Below are positions 52,804-60,171 of a stretch of 64,000 nt of DNA, piece by piece. The notes under the pieces are model-generated. The model worked only from the letters and a program-made list of their open reading frames with translations, was not told the origin of the DNA and made no database searches. Position 1 is the first letter of the stretch. Every line of letters starts with the position of its first letter. The position numbers were made by a program, and so were the translations under genes. This stretch comes from Fictibacillus nanhaiensis (GTDB lineage: Bacteria; Bacillota; Bacilli; Bacillales; Fictibacillaceae). The stretch is from NCBI RefSeq assembly GCF_023715445.1, contig NZ_JAMBOD010000001.1:1302001-1366000 (forward strand), given 5' to 3'.

Positions 52804-53493
52804 CTATTCACTCATTAAAAATTGATAAACTTCGTCGATTAACTGATCTTTTTCTACATCATGGCATATCATGTGCTTCGATTCTTTGAAGTAGCAGATT
52901 CTTTTATTGGATGCTGCAATTGTTCCGTATAAAAACTCTGCACTTTTTCGAGGTACAAGGCCGTCACACTCTCCTTGTACGATTAGCGTTGGTGCTGAGA
53001 TGTGAGCCAGTTCCGGTTTAAGTCGCTTTACAAGCTTGCGAAATTCTTTTGTGGCACTGAGAGGCGTATCCATCCATTTTTTTCTGTACCTTTTATATAG
53101 TTCATGATCCTTTAACTGGCCGTTAAAACCAGAAATCATCATGTTTGCTATATCTTTAATCATCTGGCCCGGGTTTAAGTAATAAGCACTGGCATTTAAC
53201 AGAATTAATTTGTCACAGCCATATTTAGCTGCCAGGTAGCCAGCAATCATTCCGCCCATCGAAAAACCGACAATATAGATTTTATCTGCTTTTTTCCGAA
53301 GTTCAAGATAAGCATTTTCTGCTTCTTGCAGCCATTCCTCGTGTGTTTTTCCTTTTAAAGAAAGTTTGGTTCCATGCCCAGGGTAAGTTGGCACAGAAAG
53401 TACCCAGTCGGTATTTTTCTTTAAAAACTCTGTGATGGGCTCGATTTCATAGGGTCCCCCGGTAAAGCCATGTAAACAAAGACAACCGATCAT
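52804..53493 (-). CDS. Second alpha/beta hydrolase of the carboxylesterase type
   Basis: This 229-residue paralogue of the following gene has LCLHGFTGGPYE, nucleophile GFSMGG (Ser about 80), Asp in GECDGLVP and His in KHMICHD. The two genes are 12 bp apart and probably cotranscribed, suggesting local duplication. It starts without the N-terminal extension of the Est30-type partner. ATG follows AAAGGTGG. Confidence 0.82.
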   Translation of the reverse strand: MIGCLCLHGFTGGPYEIEPITEFLKKNTDWVLSVPTYPGHGTKLSLKGKTHEEWLQEAENAYLELRKKADKIYIVGFSMGGMIAGYLAAKYGCDKLILLNASAYYLNPGQMIKDIANMMISGFNGQLKDHELYKRYRKKWMDTPLSATKEFRKLVKRLKPELAHISAPTLIVQGECDGLVPRKSAEFLYGTIAASNKRICYFKESKHMICHDVEKDQLIDEVYQFLMSE

Positions 53494-53587
53494 GCTACCA
53501 CCTTTTTGACTTTAGATTACCCTTATATGTACGTATCAAATCATATCACAACGACTATCATAAAGGGTGAGCAACGGTTTTTGACAC

Positions 53588-53626
53588 AATAAAAAAACAA
53601 CAAGCGGATTGTGCCGCCTGCTGCTT
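53588..53626 (-). terminator. Terminator after secG
   Basis: Minus strand GCAGGCGG, 6-nt loop, CCGCTTGTTG, TTTTTTT, with G-U pairs. Confidence 0.7.
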
Positions 53627-53637
53627 TAATTTGTCAC

Positions 53638-53877
53638 TTAATTTGTAGGTAGGAAATACGCTACAGAAATTGTTAAAATGAAAAATAATACCGCTAAAAT
53701 TACTGTTAGTTTACTGAGCAACGCATCGATACCGCGTGCTTTTTGCTTTCCAAAAAGCTGCTCAGCACCACCTGTAATCGCGCCTGATAATCCAGCCGAA
53801 CGACCTGATTGAAGAACAACGACAACGATTAAAGCTAGTGATACTAAAATAAGAAGGATTTTTGCTGCTGTTAGCAT
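53638..53877 (-). CDS. secG: Preprotein translocase subunit SecG
   Basis: This 79-residue protein has two transmembrane helices (about 5-24 and 53-75) joined by the conserved loop [29 protein letters not shown]. SecG assists SecYEG in protein export. ATG follows GGAGGTG. The gene is followed by its own terminator before the hydrolase genes. Confidence 0.95.
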   Translation of the reverse strand: MLTAAKILLILVSLALIVVVVLQSGRSAGLSGAITGGAEQLFGKQKARGIDALLSKLTVILAVLFFILTISVAYFLPTN

Positions 53878-53961
53878 GAATGTTACACCTCCACCGTTCC
53901 ACGTTACATTACTATAAATGTATCATAGTGGGAGGGACGAGGCAAAGTTTTTTTTCATACT

Positions 53962-54080
53962 TTTTAGAAAGCATTACTTGTTGACTGTATTGGTAATCGA
54001 CGTAGCAAACAAGTTTAGGAAAAAAGTAAAAGTGCGACTAAGACTGACGGACAACGCTTGGCGTCAGGCAAGTTTTCTTT
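53962..54080 (-). repeat. Interspersed ~117-bp hairpin element, copy 2
   Basis: This is the minus-strand counterpart of 10767-10881, with the same ordered landmarks: AAACTTG, CTGACG/CGTCAG stem (54062-54067, 54044-54049), CTTAGT, TACTTTTTTCCT, AAACTTGTT ... AACAAGT and a trailing CTTTCT. It lies between the gene ending at 54091 and secG. Stem positions are better conserved than the loops. Confidence 0.8.
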
Positions 54081-54090
54081 AGCACCTTCG

Positions 54091-54423
54091 TTAATTTATG
54101 CCGAGATAATTAATATCAAATTCTTTATGAAAGATATAAAGTCTGACAGCTTTTATTACGTTCAGCCTCTTATTTAGCAAACCGACTATTTGGACGGTAG
54201 TTCCTGGCTGAACAGCTTCGTCTGGCGCAATATCTAAGGTCTTATCTCCATCAAGGAGTTCAGTTTTTGAGTCCAGCTGCACTCTCATCTCCGTTTTTTT
54301 ATGATGAATCGTGAATACACTGCCTTTTGCTTCTTTTACTTTTCCGATAAAGCTGATTGGATTCAATTTTTCCTGTTTGTTTTCTGCACCATCCGAAGAT
54401 TCTTGTTTAAGTGGCTGCATCAT
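54091..54423 (-). CDS. Small protein with possible OB-like domain, unknown function
   Basis: This 110-residue protein has a polar N-terminal 25 residues, then alternating strands (ISFIGKVKEAKGSVFTIHHKKTEMRVQLD, GTTVQIVGLLNKRLNVIKAVRLYI) resembling an OB-fold. There is no signal, membrane helix or catalytic motif. ATG 54423 is preceded by GAGGGG at 6 bp; upstream ATG 54429 abuts it. It is followed by copy 2 of the interspersed element. The neighbour upstream is a small membrane protein in the same direction. Confidence 0.55.
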   Translation of the reverse strand: MMQPLKQESSDGAENKQEKLNPISFIGKVKEAKGSVFTIHHKKTEMRVQLDSKTELLDGDKTLDIAPDEAVQPGTTVQIVGLLNKRLNVIKAVRLYIFHKEFDINYLGIN

Positions 54424-54468
54424 AAACATCCCCTCTTCGCATATATGGGGACATCCCCCATATTCATT

Positions 54469-54729
54469 TTACTGTTCTTTTGGTTGTTTTATGTCTGATT
54501 CTGATGGTGTGTCCTTCTGTGAGGAATAGTAGTTGTCGTTGAATATGGACTTTTTCATAACAACATCTTCATAGGTTTCTGATTGCAAACGGGCTTTTTC
54601 GCCATGAGTGATTTGCAGGTTATACGTTCTGTACATCAATATCGAAAATAATAAAATAATAAAAGCAAGATATAAATGAAAACGGAACGCCCTGTCTTTT
54701 CGATACTGTATAGTTTCCTCTACCCTCAT
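54469..54729 (-). CDS. Single-pass membrane protein with class B PBP-like N-terminus
   Basis: This 86-residue protein has a basic N-terminus, one helix (FHLYLAFIILLFSILMYRTY, about 17-36), then NLQITHGEKARLQSETYEDVVM and a polar tail. The segment after the helix resembles the LQIxxGEKYR... juxtamembrane region of class B penicillin-binding proteins, but no dimerisation or transpeptidase domain follows. It may be a decayed PBP stub or a small divisome-type protein; the function is unknown. Confidence 0.5.
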   Translation of the reverse strand: MRVEETIQYRKDRAFRFHLYLAFIILLFSILMYRTYNLQITHGEKARLQSETYEDVVMKKSIFNDNYYSSQKDTPSESDIKQPKEQ

Positions 54730-54904
54730 TTTTAGTTCACCACACCTATTTGGAAAAAAACATCAATTTATAAGGAGTATTTTCCTTTTCATTAATTTAC
54801 TCTCTTTTGGTCAACTCTAAAATGGCTTTTTCATGATTCTTCTCTCATACGAACATGATAAAGTTCAGAAAATTAAACAAGTTGATTATAGGGTTAAAAA
54901 CACG

Positions 54905-54945
54905 ATTAAAAACCTGCAGGACGTTAGTGTCCATGCAGGTTTTAT
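54905..54945 (-). terminator. Terminator of the FHA gene
   Basis: AAAACCTGCA...GAC / GTC..TGCAGGTTTT followed by TTAATCG on minus. Confidence 0.75.
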
Positions 54946-54955
54946 CAGGTCAAAG

Positions 54956-55657
54956 TTATTTAATTTGAAGCATGTATCCATATCGGGGAACAGTCACAAT
55001 CGTATCCCCATATGGGCCAAGTTTCTTTCGTAATCGATATACGAGAGCATTGATCTCATCATTGCCGACGTCGGGGATTTCATTCGATCCCGATACCATC
55101 CTCTCAGGCCAAATACGAATCTTTATTTCATCACTGCTTACAGCCTGGTTCTTTTTTCGATAGAGAAACACAAGCAGGTCTGTATGTTTTCCTGATAAAA
55201 ATAATGGTTCGCCATCGATAGTGATCTGGCGACGTTCGGGAATGATGTGAAGGCCGTTTGTTATTTTTCTTTCAGCAGGCTCGATCGGAGATGTGAACTC
55301 CATTGTTAAATCGGTTTCTCCTGTTTGGGTATTTAAATAGGTAAGCAGTACAACACCCTTTGCCAGACTGATCACATCACCAGATTGGAGCTTTATAGGG
55401 ACATTAGGTTCTAACATGACATTATTTAACTCAGTGCCATGTTTGGAATCCAAGTCACGAATAAGTGGCTCACCTTCCTGTAAGTAGATCTCAGCGTGAT
55501 TGCGCGATACATATGGACTGAGGAGTGAAATATCCGTTTCATTTGTATGAGATGACCGCCCAAAGAGTAATACTTCTCCTTCAGGCTTCAGCGGAATCAA
55601 GCTCCCCGTATCATATGGATCTCCGGCTTCTATTCGTATGTATAAACTTTGTTTCAT
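54956..55657 (-). CDS. FHA-winged helix regulator
   Basis: This 233-residue protein has an N-terminal FHA domain (about 20-110, with LLFGRSS, SPYVSRNHAEI and DLDSKHGTELN, the phospho-Thr-binding core). A C-terminal OmpR-type winged helix (about 135-233, LSGKHTDLLVFLYRKKNQAVSSDEI ... VYRLRKKLGPYGDTIVTVPRYGYML) follows. This pairing suggests a transcription factor responding to Ser/Thr kinase signalling rather than to a receiver domain. ATG 55657 is fixed by GGAGGAG. No kinase gene is adjacent. Targets are unknown. Confidence 0.83.
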   Translation of the reverse strand: MKQSLYIRIEAGDPYDTGSLIPLKPEGEVLLFGRSSHTNETDISLLSPYVSRNHAEIYLQEGEPLIRDLDSKHGTELNNVMLEPNVPIKLQSGDVISLAKGVVLLTYLNTQTGETDLTMEFTSPIEPAERKITNGLHIIPERRQITIDGEPLFLSGKHTDLLVFLYRKKNQAVSSDEIKIRIWPERMVSGSNEIPDVGNDEINALVYRLRKKLGPYGDTIVTVPRYGYMLQIK

Positions 55658-55851
55658 GATAACTCCTCCGAACAAAAACAATTAACGTGTTATAAGCATT
55701 TTAAATGATAATTGTTAAAATTAGAAGAAATAAGAGCTTATTTAGCAGATACGCCAAGATTTTTAATAATTTTTTCAAATATTTTAATTGTACCGTATAG
55801 GACAACCCAGCTTTTACAAATCTTAAGGGTAACAAGATTGGAGGGATCGAA

Positions 55852-55938
55852 ATGACTGTTTTTGAAACAATGTCACTGATGATTAGTTTCTCGATGCTCA
55901 TTGTTACCATCCTTCATTCTAATGGCCGCTCTCGTTAA
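55852..55938 (+). CDS. Putative type I toxin, TxpA/BsrG-like holin-like peptide
   Basis: This 28-residue frame reads MTVFETMSLMISFSMLIVTI followed by LHSNGRSR: a short acidic N-terminus, one hydrophobic helix and a basic end, like the holin-like type I toxins of Bacilli. ATG follows GGAGGGATCGAA. A near-perfect hairpin follows 17 bp after the stop. The antisense RNA antitoxin expected for this class was not identified with confidence. The GGAGG site and family-like start MTVFE support a real gene. Confidence 0.55.
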   Translation: MTVFETMSLMISFSMLIVTILHSNGRSR

Positions 55939-55955
55939 CTACCAGTATTAATAAG

Positions 55956-55985
55956 GCCCCCAAGCAATTGCTTGGGGGCTGTCCT
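55956..55985 (+). terminator. Terminator of the toxin-like gene
   Basis: Perfect palindrome GCCCCCAAGC / GCTTGGGGGC (55956-55979) then TGTCCTTTCC. Confidence 0.7.
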
Positions 55986-56024
55986 TTCCACAAAGACAAA
56001 AGTAAGTTTTGTCTTTGTTTGGGG

Positions 56025-56732
56025 TCAGACCCCTAATGGATGAAAATGTGCTCCGCAGATTTGTTTAAGAGTGTCATGTACGGTGGGTGAATAACTAATA
56101 ACAACACATGTTGCCGGACCTGCAGACTTTGTTAACGTTAAATCGGATGTAAATGCTCTCTGCTGATCAGTGAGTAAATGGAGTTCATATAGAATTCCTT
56201 TTGAGCCTACAGGGATAATTTCATACACTTCTTCCTGAGCTAAAAGTTCCTTAAATAGTCGTAAAGGAAGAATCTTATTCTCCTTACACATCACTTCTTC
56301 ACCTGCGAGAGGTTCTCCTACCACAGCAAATTTGGCGTCTTCAAGTGTTCTTCCAATTCGTAATTTTTTATGTAATACTGTTCCCGCGACTATAAAAGAG
56401 GATGCTGATTGAAGGAGTGAAAAGTTAGACTCAGAACTACCCGTTACTTCCAAATCATCCAATTCGAGCTCGGCAATTATCCGATTCGCTCCATTAACTA
56501 GTGAACTCCATGCTTCATCTCCATTGAAAGAATGGACAATTAATGTGATTGGTTGTGCCCCGACAGCCAGCAGCTCCATCAGCGCTACTCTAAATCCATA
56601 ATAAGAAACAATATCATAGTGCACGTTCACCTGATCAAGTTCCTTTAAACCAATACAACCTGAATTGTCAGATGCAAATACAAGGCTAGTTTCTTTTTGA
56701 AAAGGGATTATGGAAATGTCTCTTTTATTCAT
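56025..56732 (-). CDS. cblS: Alpha-ribazole kinase CblS (AIR synthase-related)
   Basis: This 235-residue PurM/AIR-synthase-like protein has FASDNSGCIGLKELDQV and YYGFRVALMELLAVGAQPITLIVHSF near the N-terminus. Its position as the last gene of a corrinoid salvage operon, 7 bp after an ECF S-component, matches the CblT-CblS pair described in Listeria and Geobacillus. There CblS phosphorylates alpha-ribazole to alpha-ribazole phosphate, replacing CobT. The call relies on fold resemblance plus context. Confidence 0.78.
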   Translation of the reverse strand: MNKRDISIIPFQKETSLVFASDNSGCIGLKELDQVNVHYDIVSYYGFRVALMELLAVGAQPITLIVHSFNGDEAWSSLVNGANRIIAELELDDLEVTGSSESNFSLLQSASSFIVAGTVLHKKLRIGRTLEDAKFAVVGEPLAGEEVMCKENKILPLRLFKELLAQEEVYEIIPVGSKGILYELHLLTDQQRAFTSDLTLTKSAGPATCVVISYSPTVHDTLKQICGAHFHPLGV

Positions 56733-56739
56733 CGGTCCA

Positions 56740-57216
56740 TCACACCCTCCGTCTTTCCCAAAATGGTTTTAACCGGGGGATAATGAGCATAGAAACAAAT
56801 GCGTTTAGTACAGAAGCAATGATAAGTCCTGGCATAATTGCTAGTATAATTCCCTTCCCGATTATCGGCCAAAGCATGAATGGCGCAATAATTCCGTTTC
56901 CAGCGACAAACAAGAAAAATGCAAGATGGCGGTTTTTTTTACGATAAAAATATCCAAAAAGGAAAGTTAACCCGGCCATTTGAACAGCAACAAGAACATG
57001 CAATGGACCAAATGGAAAACCTGCAAGTCCTGCTGACATCAAGTGTCCAGCACAAGCAACAATCATGCCCCAACCAGGGGACCACAGAGAAGCAGCAACC
57101 AAGGCAGGCATGGAATCAAATGCAAGGGTACCGATTCCAGCTGGGATTTTAATAAATGAACCCGCAATTGCGAGTGATAAGAAACTAACGAAAAGAACAG
57201 GATGATTACTTCTCAT
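56740..57216 (-). CDS. cblT: Alpha-ribazole transporter, ECF S-component CblT
   Basis: This 158-residue membrane protein with five to six helices has the S-component pattern (FIKIPAGIGTLAFDSMPALVAASLWSPGWGMIVACAGHLMSAGLAGFP). In this context it fits CblT, which imports alpha-ribazole using shared ECF module subunits encoded elsewhere. ATG 57216 overlaps the adenosyltransferase gene end by 11 bp; the longer reading intrudes too far. It is followed by cblS. Confidence 0.8.
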   Translation of the reverse strand: MRSNHPVLFVSFLSLAIAGSFIKIPAGIGTLAFDSMPALVAASLWSPGWGMIVACAGHLMSAGLAGFPFGPLHVLVAVQMAGLTFLFGYFYRKKNRHLAFFLFVAGNGIIAPFMLWPIIGKGIILAIMPGLIIASVLNAFVSMLIIPRLKPFWERRRV

Positions 57217-57799
57217 CCTGGTCGTTTCCTTTCCGTTTTCCTCCCTTAAAAACAATCGCACTGCGTTCGTATTCAACATCCTTGATTTTTAGCCTGTGAT
57301 TGACTACACGAGCTGCAGCAAAAAAGTAGTCGGACAATCGATTTACATAACGTAGAACTTCGGGATGAATGGTATCCGTCTGTTTCAATTCTACAATCTC
57401 TCGTTCTGCCCGGCGTGCAATTGTACGGCAAATATGAAATAGAGCTGCGAGTTCAGAACCTCCAGGTAAAATAAAGCGTTCCAGTTCAGGTGCTTCCTGA
57501 ACATAGAGATCAATCCGTTCCTCAAGAAAAAAGACAATTTCTTCTTTTGTTTTAAAAGGATAATCTGCTTTAACAGCAGAGAGATCCCCACCGCAGTCAA
57601 AAAGTTCATGCTGAATTTTGACCATTTCAGAGGCAATATCTTTCAATGAGGGATCGTATAGTTTAGTAATCGTAAGTCCAACAAAACTATTCAATTCATC
57701 AAGAGAACCATATGCTTTTACTCGAATATGACTTTTGTTTAAACGTCCTCCAATAACACTCGTTTTTCCTTCATCTCCGGTTTTCGTATACAGTTTCAT
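57206..57799 (-). CDS. pduO: Cob(I)alamin adenosyltransferase, PduO type
   Basis: This 197-residue protein has the PduO-type motifs KLYTKTGDEGKTSVIGG (ATP loop, residues 2-18), YGSLDELNSFVG, RTIARRAEREIVELK and YVNRLSDYFFAAARV. It transfers the adenosyl group from ATP to cob(I)alamin or cobinamide, making the coenzyme form that the upstream riboswitch senses. ATG 57799 is chosen; GTG 57808 overlaps the ribosome site. It overlaps the preceding CobU-like gene. Confidence 0.93.
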   Translation of the reverse strand: MKLYTKTGDEGKTSVIGGRLNKSHIRVKAYGSLDELNSFVGLTITKLYDPSLKDIASEMVKIQHELFDCGGDLSAVKADYPFKTKEEIVFFLEERIDLYVQEAPELERFILPGGSELAALFHICRTIARRAEREIVELKQTDTIHPEVLRYVNRLSDYFFAAARVVNHRLKIKDVEYERSAIVFKGGKRKGNDQDEK

Positions 57800-58238
57800 G
57801 TCCTTCACCCTTTCCTTTTAAAAGCTGTGGGATACCGTACCAGATTAAATCGACTCTATCAGCCATTCTCACGATGTCCTGAAAGAACCAACCGTTGAGA
57901 TCACGCCACATTCGATTTTCCTGTTCCATGGGTACGATTCCTTTTCCAATATCTGTCCCAATTAAAATAAGGTGATGATCTTTACTTTCATCCCAAATCA
58001 TCCAGGATGCTAAAACCTGTGATAACGTTTCTCTTGCTGACTCGCCTTTTTCGAGTATCAACGTTCGAACGATATGTTCAATTCCTTCAAGAACTACTAT
58101 TTTGGCACCATAAAAATCATCGGTGTCAGGAATGACATCTTTTAAAACGAACCAACCTTTATTTTCCCGAGAGAACTTGTAGGTTTCTGTTACCCATTTT
58201 GCCTTGCCATGAAAGGCACCGCCTGCAACGAAATGCAT
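57771..58238 (-). CDS. Short CobU-like protein
   Basis: This 155-residue protein has a P-loop-like GGAFHGKAKWV at residues 6-16 and a well-preserved CobU C-terminal block (IGKGIVPMEQENRMWRDLNGWFFQDIVRMADRVDLIWYGIP). It lacks the middle RIxxHxxxR region that holds the guanylylated His of CobU. It overlaps its neighbours on both sides in the corrinoid operon. It may supply one of the two CobU activities or act as a partner of the longer CobU (59567-60166), whose C-terminal block is degenerate; this is inference. Confidence 0.7.
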   Translation of the reverse strand: MHFVAGGAFHGKAKWVTETYKFSRENKGWFVLKDVIPDTDDFYGAKIVVLEGIEHIVRTLILEKGESARETLSQVLASWMIWDESKDHHLILIGTDIGKGIVPMEQENRMWRDLNGWFFQDIVRMADRVDLIWYGIPQLLKGKGEGHETVYENRR

Positions 58239-58828
58239 CGCTTACCACTCCTTAATTCTTCTCTGTCCCAAAAGAATGTATATCCTTCTCCATGCCCTGT
58301 TTTCCACGTCCACATATAGTTAGCTGGTCCTAGCTTGGATAAATAATAGCGAATCGGACCACCGTGTGTTATAAGAACGATGTGATTAACATGTTCTTTT
58401 TCAAAATAGGAAATCAATTCTGTTTGCCATCCGAGCTCTAATCTTCTTTCAAATTCTGAGAGTGATTCACCTTCTGGTGGCTGATATTGGGAGGGATCAT
58501 CTATCCATTTTTGGTAATGAGGGTGATGCTTCAACTCCTCATAGGTCTTCCCTTCCCATTTTCCAAAATGAATTTCGCAAAAGGACCCTGAAGTAATGAT
58601 TGCCTGATCTGGGTAAAGGATACGGGACGTTTCCACACAACGATTTCTGTCACTTGATATCACTACATCTGCCGCAGGAAACATCAATTCTTCTTTTAAG
58701 CGATTTATTTCTTTGATTCCTTCTTTACAAAGGGAAGGATTATGTAACCCGATGTATTGTTTTTGTTGATTTGCAGCTGTTAAGCCATGACGAAGTATAG
58801 TAACAGCCACCCTACGAACCATAGCCAT
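58190..58828 (-). CDS. cobC: Alpha-ribazole phosphatase-like histidine phosphatase
   Basis: This 212-residue histidine phosphatase has the catalytic ILRHGLTAANQQKQYIG (His about 14), ISSDRNRCVETSRIL, HFGKWEGKTYEEL and the second His in LITHGGPIRYYLS. In the operon it most likely dephosphorylates adenosylcobalamin 5'-phosphate or alpha-ribazole phosphate. It overlaps cobS by 49 bp. ATG follows GAGGGAGC. Confidence 0.85.
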   Translation of the reverse strand: MAMVRRVAVTILRHGLTAANQQKQYIGLHNPSLCKEGIKEINRLKEELMFPAADVVISSDRNRCVETSRILYPDQAIITSGSFCEIHFGKWEGKTYEELKHHPHYQKWIDDPSQYQPPEGESLSEFERRLELGWQTELISYFEKEHVNHIVLITHGGPIRYYLSKLGPANYMWTWKTGHGEGYTFFWDREELRSGKRCISLQAVPFMARQNG

Positions 58829-59592
58829 GTTTCTGCTCCCTCCACACAGGCACCAAGCATGTCACCAGTAATTCCTCCAAACTTTTTTATAAAAAAATGT
58901 CCGCTTACTATAGCGAAAACAAGCCCGCTAACGCTTAACGATAATACCAACAGGAAGGTACTAGTAAAATAAGAGACGAATAGACCAAAAATAACGTACC
59001 CGATTAACCCGGCCATCAGATGTGGAGCTAAAGCCTCTTTCATAGCGAATGCCATTCCGTTCTTCCTTGCTAATGGGGTCTTTACAAGGACATACACCAT
59101 ACCAATACGCGTCAGAAAAGGTATAAATAAAAATAGCAACCATCCAAATTCATGGTTTCCCTTTACGATTTCGTAAACGAACGCAAAACGCCAGCCAAGA
59201 AGGAATAAAACAGACAGTACTCCAAACGCACCTACACGTGAGTCTTTCATAATCTCTAGTTTCTTCTCATTTGTAGCCCGGGAGAAATATGCATCACTGC
59301 AATCCATCCAGCCGTCCAAATGCAGGCCACCGGTAATAATGATAGAAAAGGAAAACAAGTAAACTGTGAGTATAAGTGGTGGAATACTGATTATTGGCTG
59401 AAGCAGTGAGGCTTGAACCGAAGCGAGTATTCCTAATACCAACCCTACGAATGGATAAAACATAATGCTCCATCTGGCGGTTTGCTGGTTCCATATAAAA
59501 GAACGGTAAATGGGCAAAATCGTCAAAAATTGAAAGGCTAGTCCAAGACCATGAAGGAAGGAAAACTTAACGGATCGCTGTTCGGTCTGCAT
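58780..59592 (-). CDS. cobS: Adenosylcobinamide-GDP ribazoletransferase (cobalamin synthase)
   Basis: This 270-residue polytopic membrane protein has CobS motifs: FLHGLGLAFQFLTILPI, GGLHLDGWMDCSDAYFSRATNEKKLEIMKDSRVGAFG (the metal-binding DxxxD region, about 95-125) and the C-terminal GGITGDMLGACVEGAE. It joins adenosylcobinamide-GDP to alpha-ribazole (phosphate), the last step of lower-loop assembly. It overlaps cobU by 26 bp. Confidence 0.94.
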   Translation of the reverse strand: MQTEQRSVKFSFLHGLGLAFQFLTILPIYRSFIWNQQTARWSIMFYPFVGLVLGILASVQASLLQPIISIPPLILTVYLFSFSIIITGGLHLDGWMDCSDAYFSRATNEKKLEIMKDSRVGAFGVLSVLFLLGWRFAFVYEIVKGNHEFGWLLFLFIPFLTRIGMVYVLVKTPLARKNGMAFAMKEALAPHLMAGLIGYVIFGLFVSYFTSTFLLVLSLSVSGLVFAIVSGHFFIKKFGGITGDMLGACVEGAETWLWFVGWLLLYFVMA

Positions 59593-60166
59593 GCCTGCTG
59601 CTCCTCTTCATAAACATCGGTGTTCCATTCTCTACTAAACAAGCTATATCTGCTTTTTTAACGATAGCTTGATGCAATTTTCCGAGGAGCTCAATAAAGT
59701 AATATGTTCCATCCTCATTTACTGATATAGGATCAAAAAATACTTCATTTGATACAATCACCAAGTTTATACCTGTTTTCATAAGCTCATTTATACCTTT
59801 TAAGATTTTTTCGTACATTTTTTTTCTGAATAGAGGTGAAATCCACCAGTTAGCGTTCATTTCCCATCCATCAAATAGTTCATTATTCAAGAGATTTGTC
59901 AGACAATCTATTAAAACCACATCTCCAGGTTGAAAAGACACAGCTAATTCATGAAGATTTCTAGGCTGTTCAAAAGTTATCCAATTCAATGGATCTCTTT
60001 CTCTATCATTCTGGTGCTTTTGGATTCTCATTCTCATTTCATGATCAATATGATTACTTGTTGCAACATAATAAGCTGTGCGATCATCTGAGGCTAATCG
60101 AGAAACAACTTGTTCGGCATAGGTACTTTTACCACTCCTAACCCCTCCGGTTACAAATATCAGCAA
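59567..60166 (-). CDS. cobU: Adenosylcobinamide kinase/guanylyltransferase
   Basis: This 199-residue protein has the CobU Walker A GGVRSGKSTYAE and MRMRIQKHQNDR with the guanylylated His, then a Walker B-like VLIDCLTNLLNN. After VIVSNEV the usual GxGIVP-R-FRD block is replaced by FFDPISVNEDGTYYFI. N-terminal functions therefore look intact while the C-terminal motif is degenerate; a second CobU-like gene at 57771-58238 retains that motif. The start is TTG, with GGTAGGAGC upstream. Confidence 0.82.
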   Translation of the reverse strand: MLIFVTGGVRSGKSTYAEQVVSRLASDDRTAYYVATSNHIDHEMRMRIQKHQNDRERDPLNWITFEQPRNLHELAVSFQPGDVVLIDCLTNLLNNELFDGWEMNANWWISPLFRKKMYEKILKGINELMKTGINLVIVSNEVFFDPISVNEDGTYYFIELLGKLHQAIVKKADIACLVENGTPMFMKRSSRHADRTAIR

Positions 60167-60171
60167 TGCTC

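Noticed and set aside
54833-55033. 66-codon plus-strand frame over the FHA gene terminator
   Set aside because: It spans a terminator hairpin and the end of the opposite gene, without a ribosome site.
55701-55910. 69-codon minus-strand frame opposite the toxin-like peptide
   Set aside because: It has no ribosome site and low-complexity hydrophobic content; the plus-strand 28-codon frame has the proper start signals.
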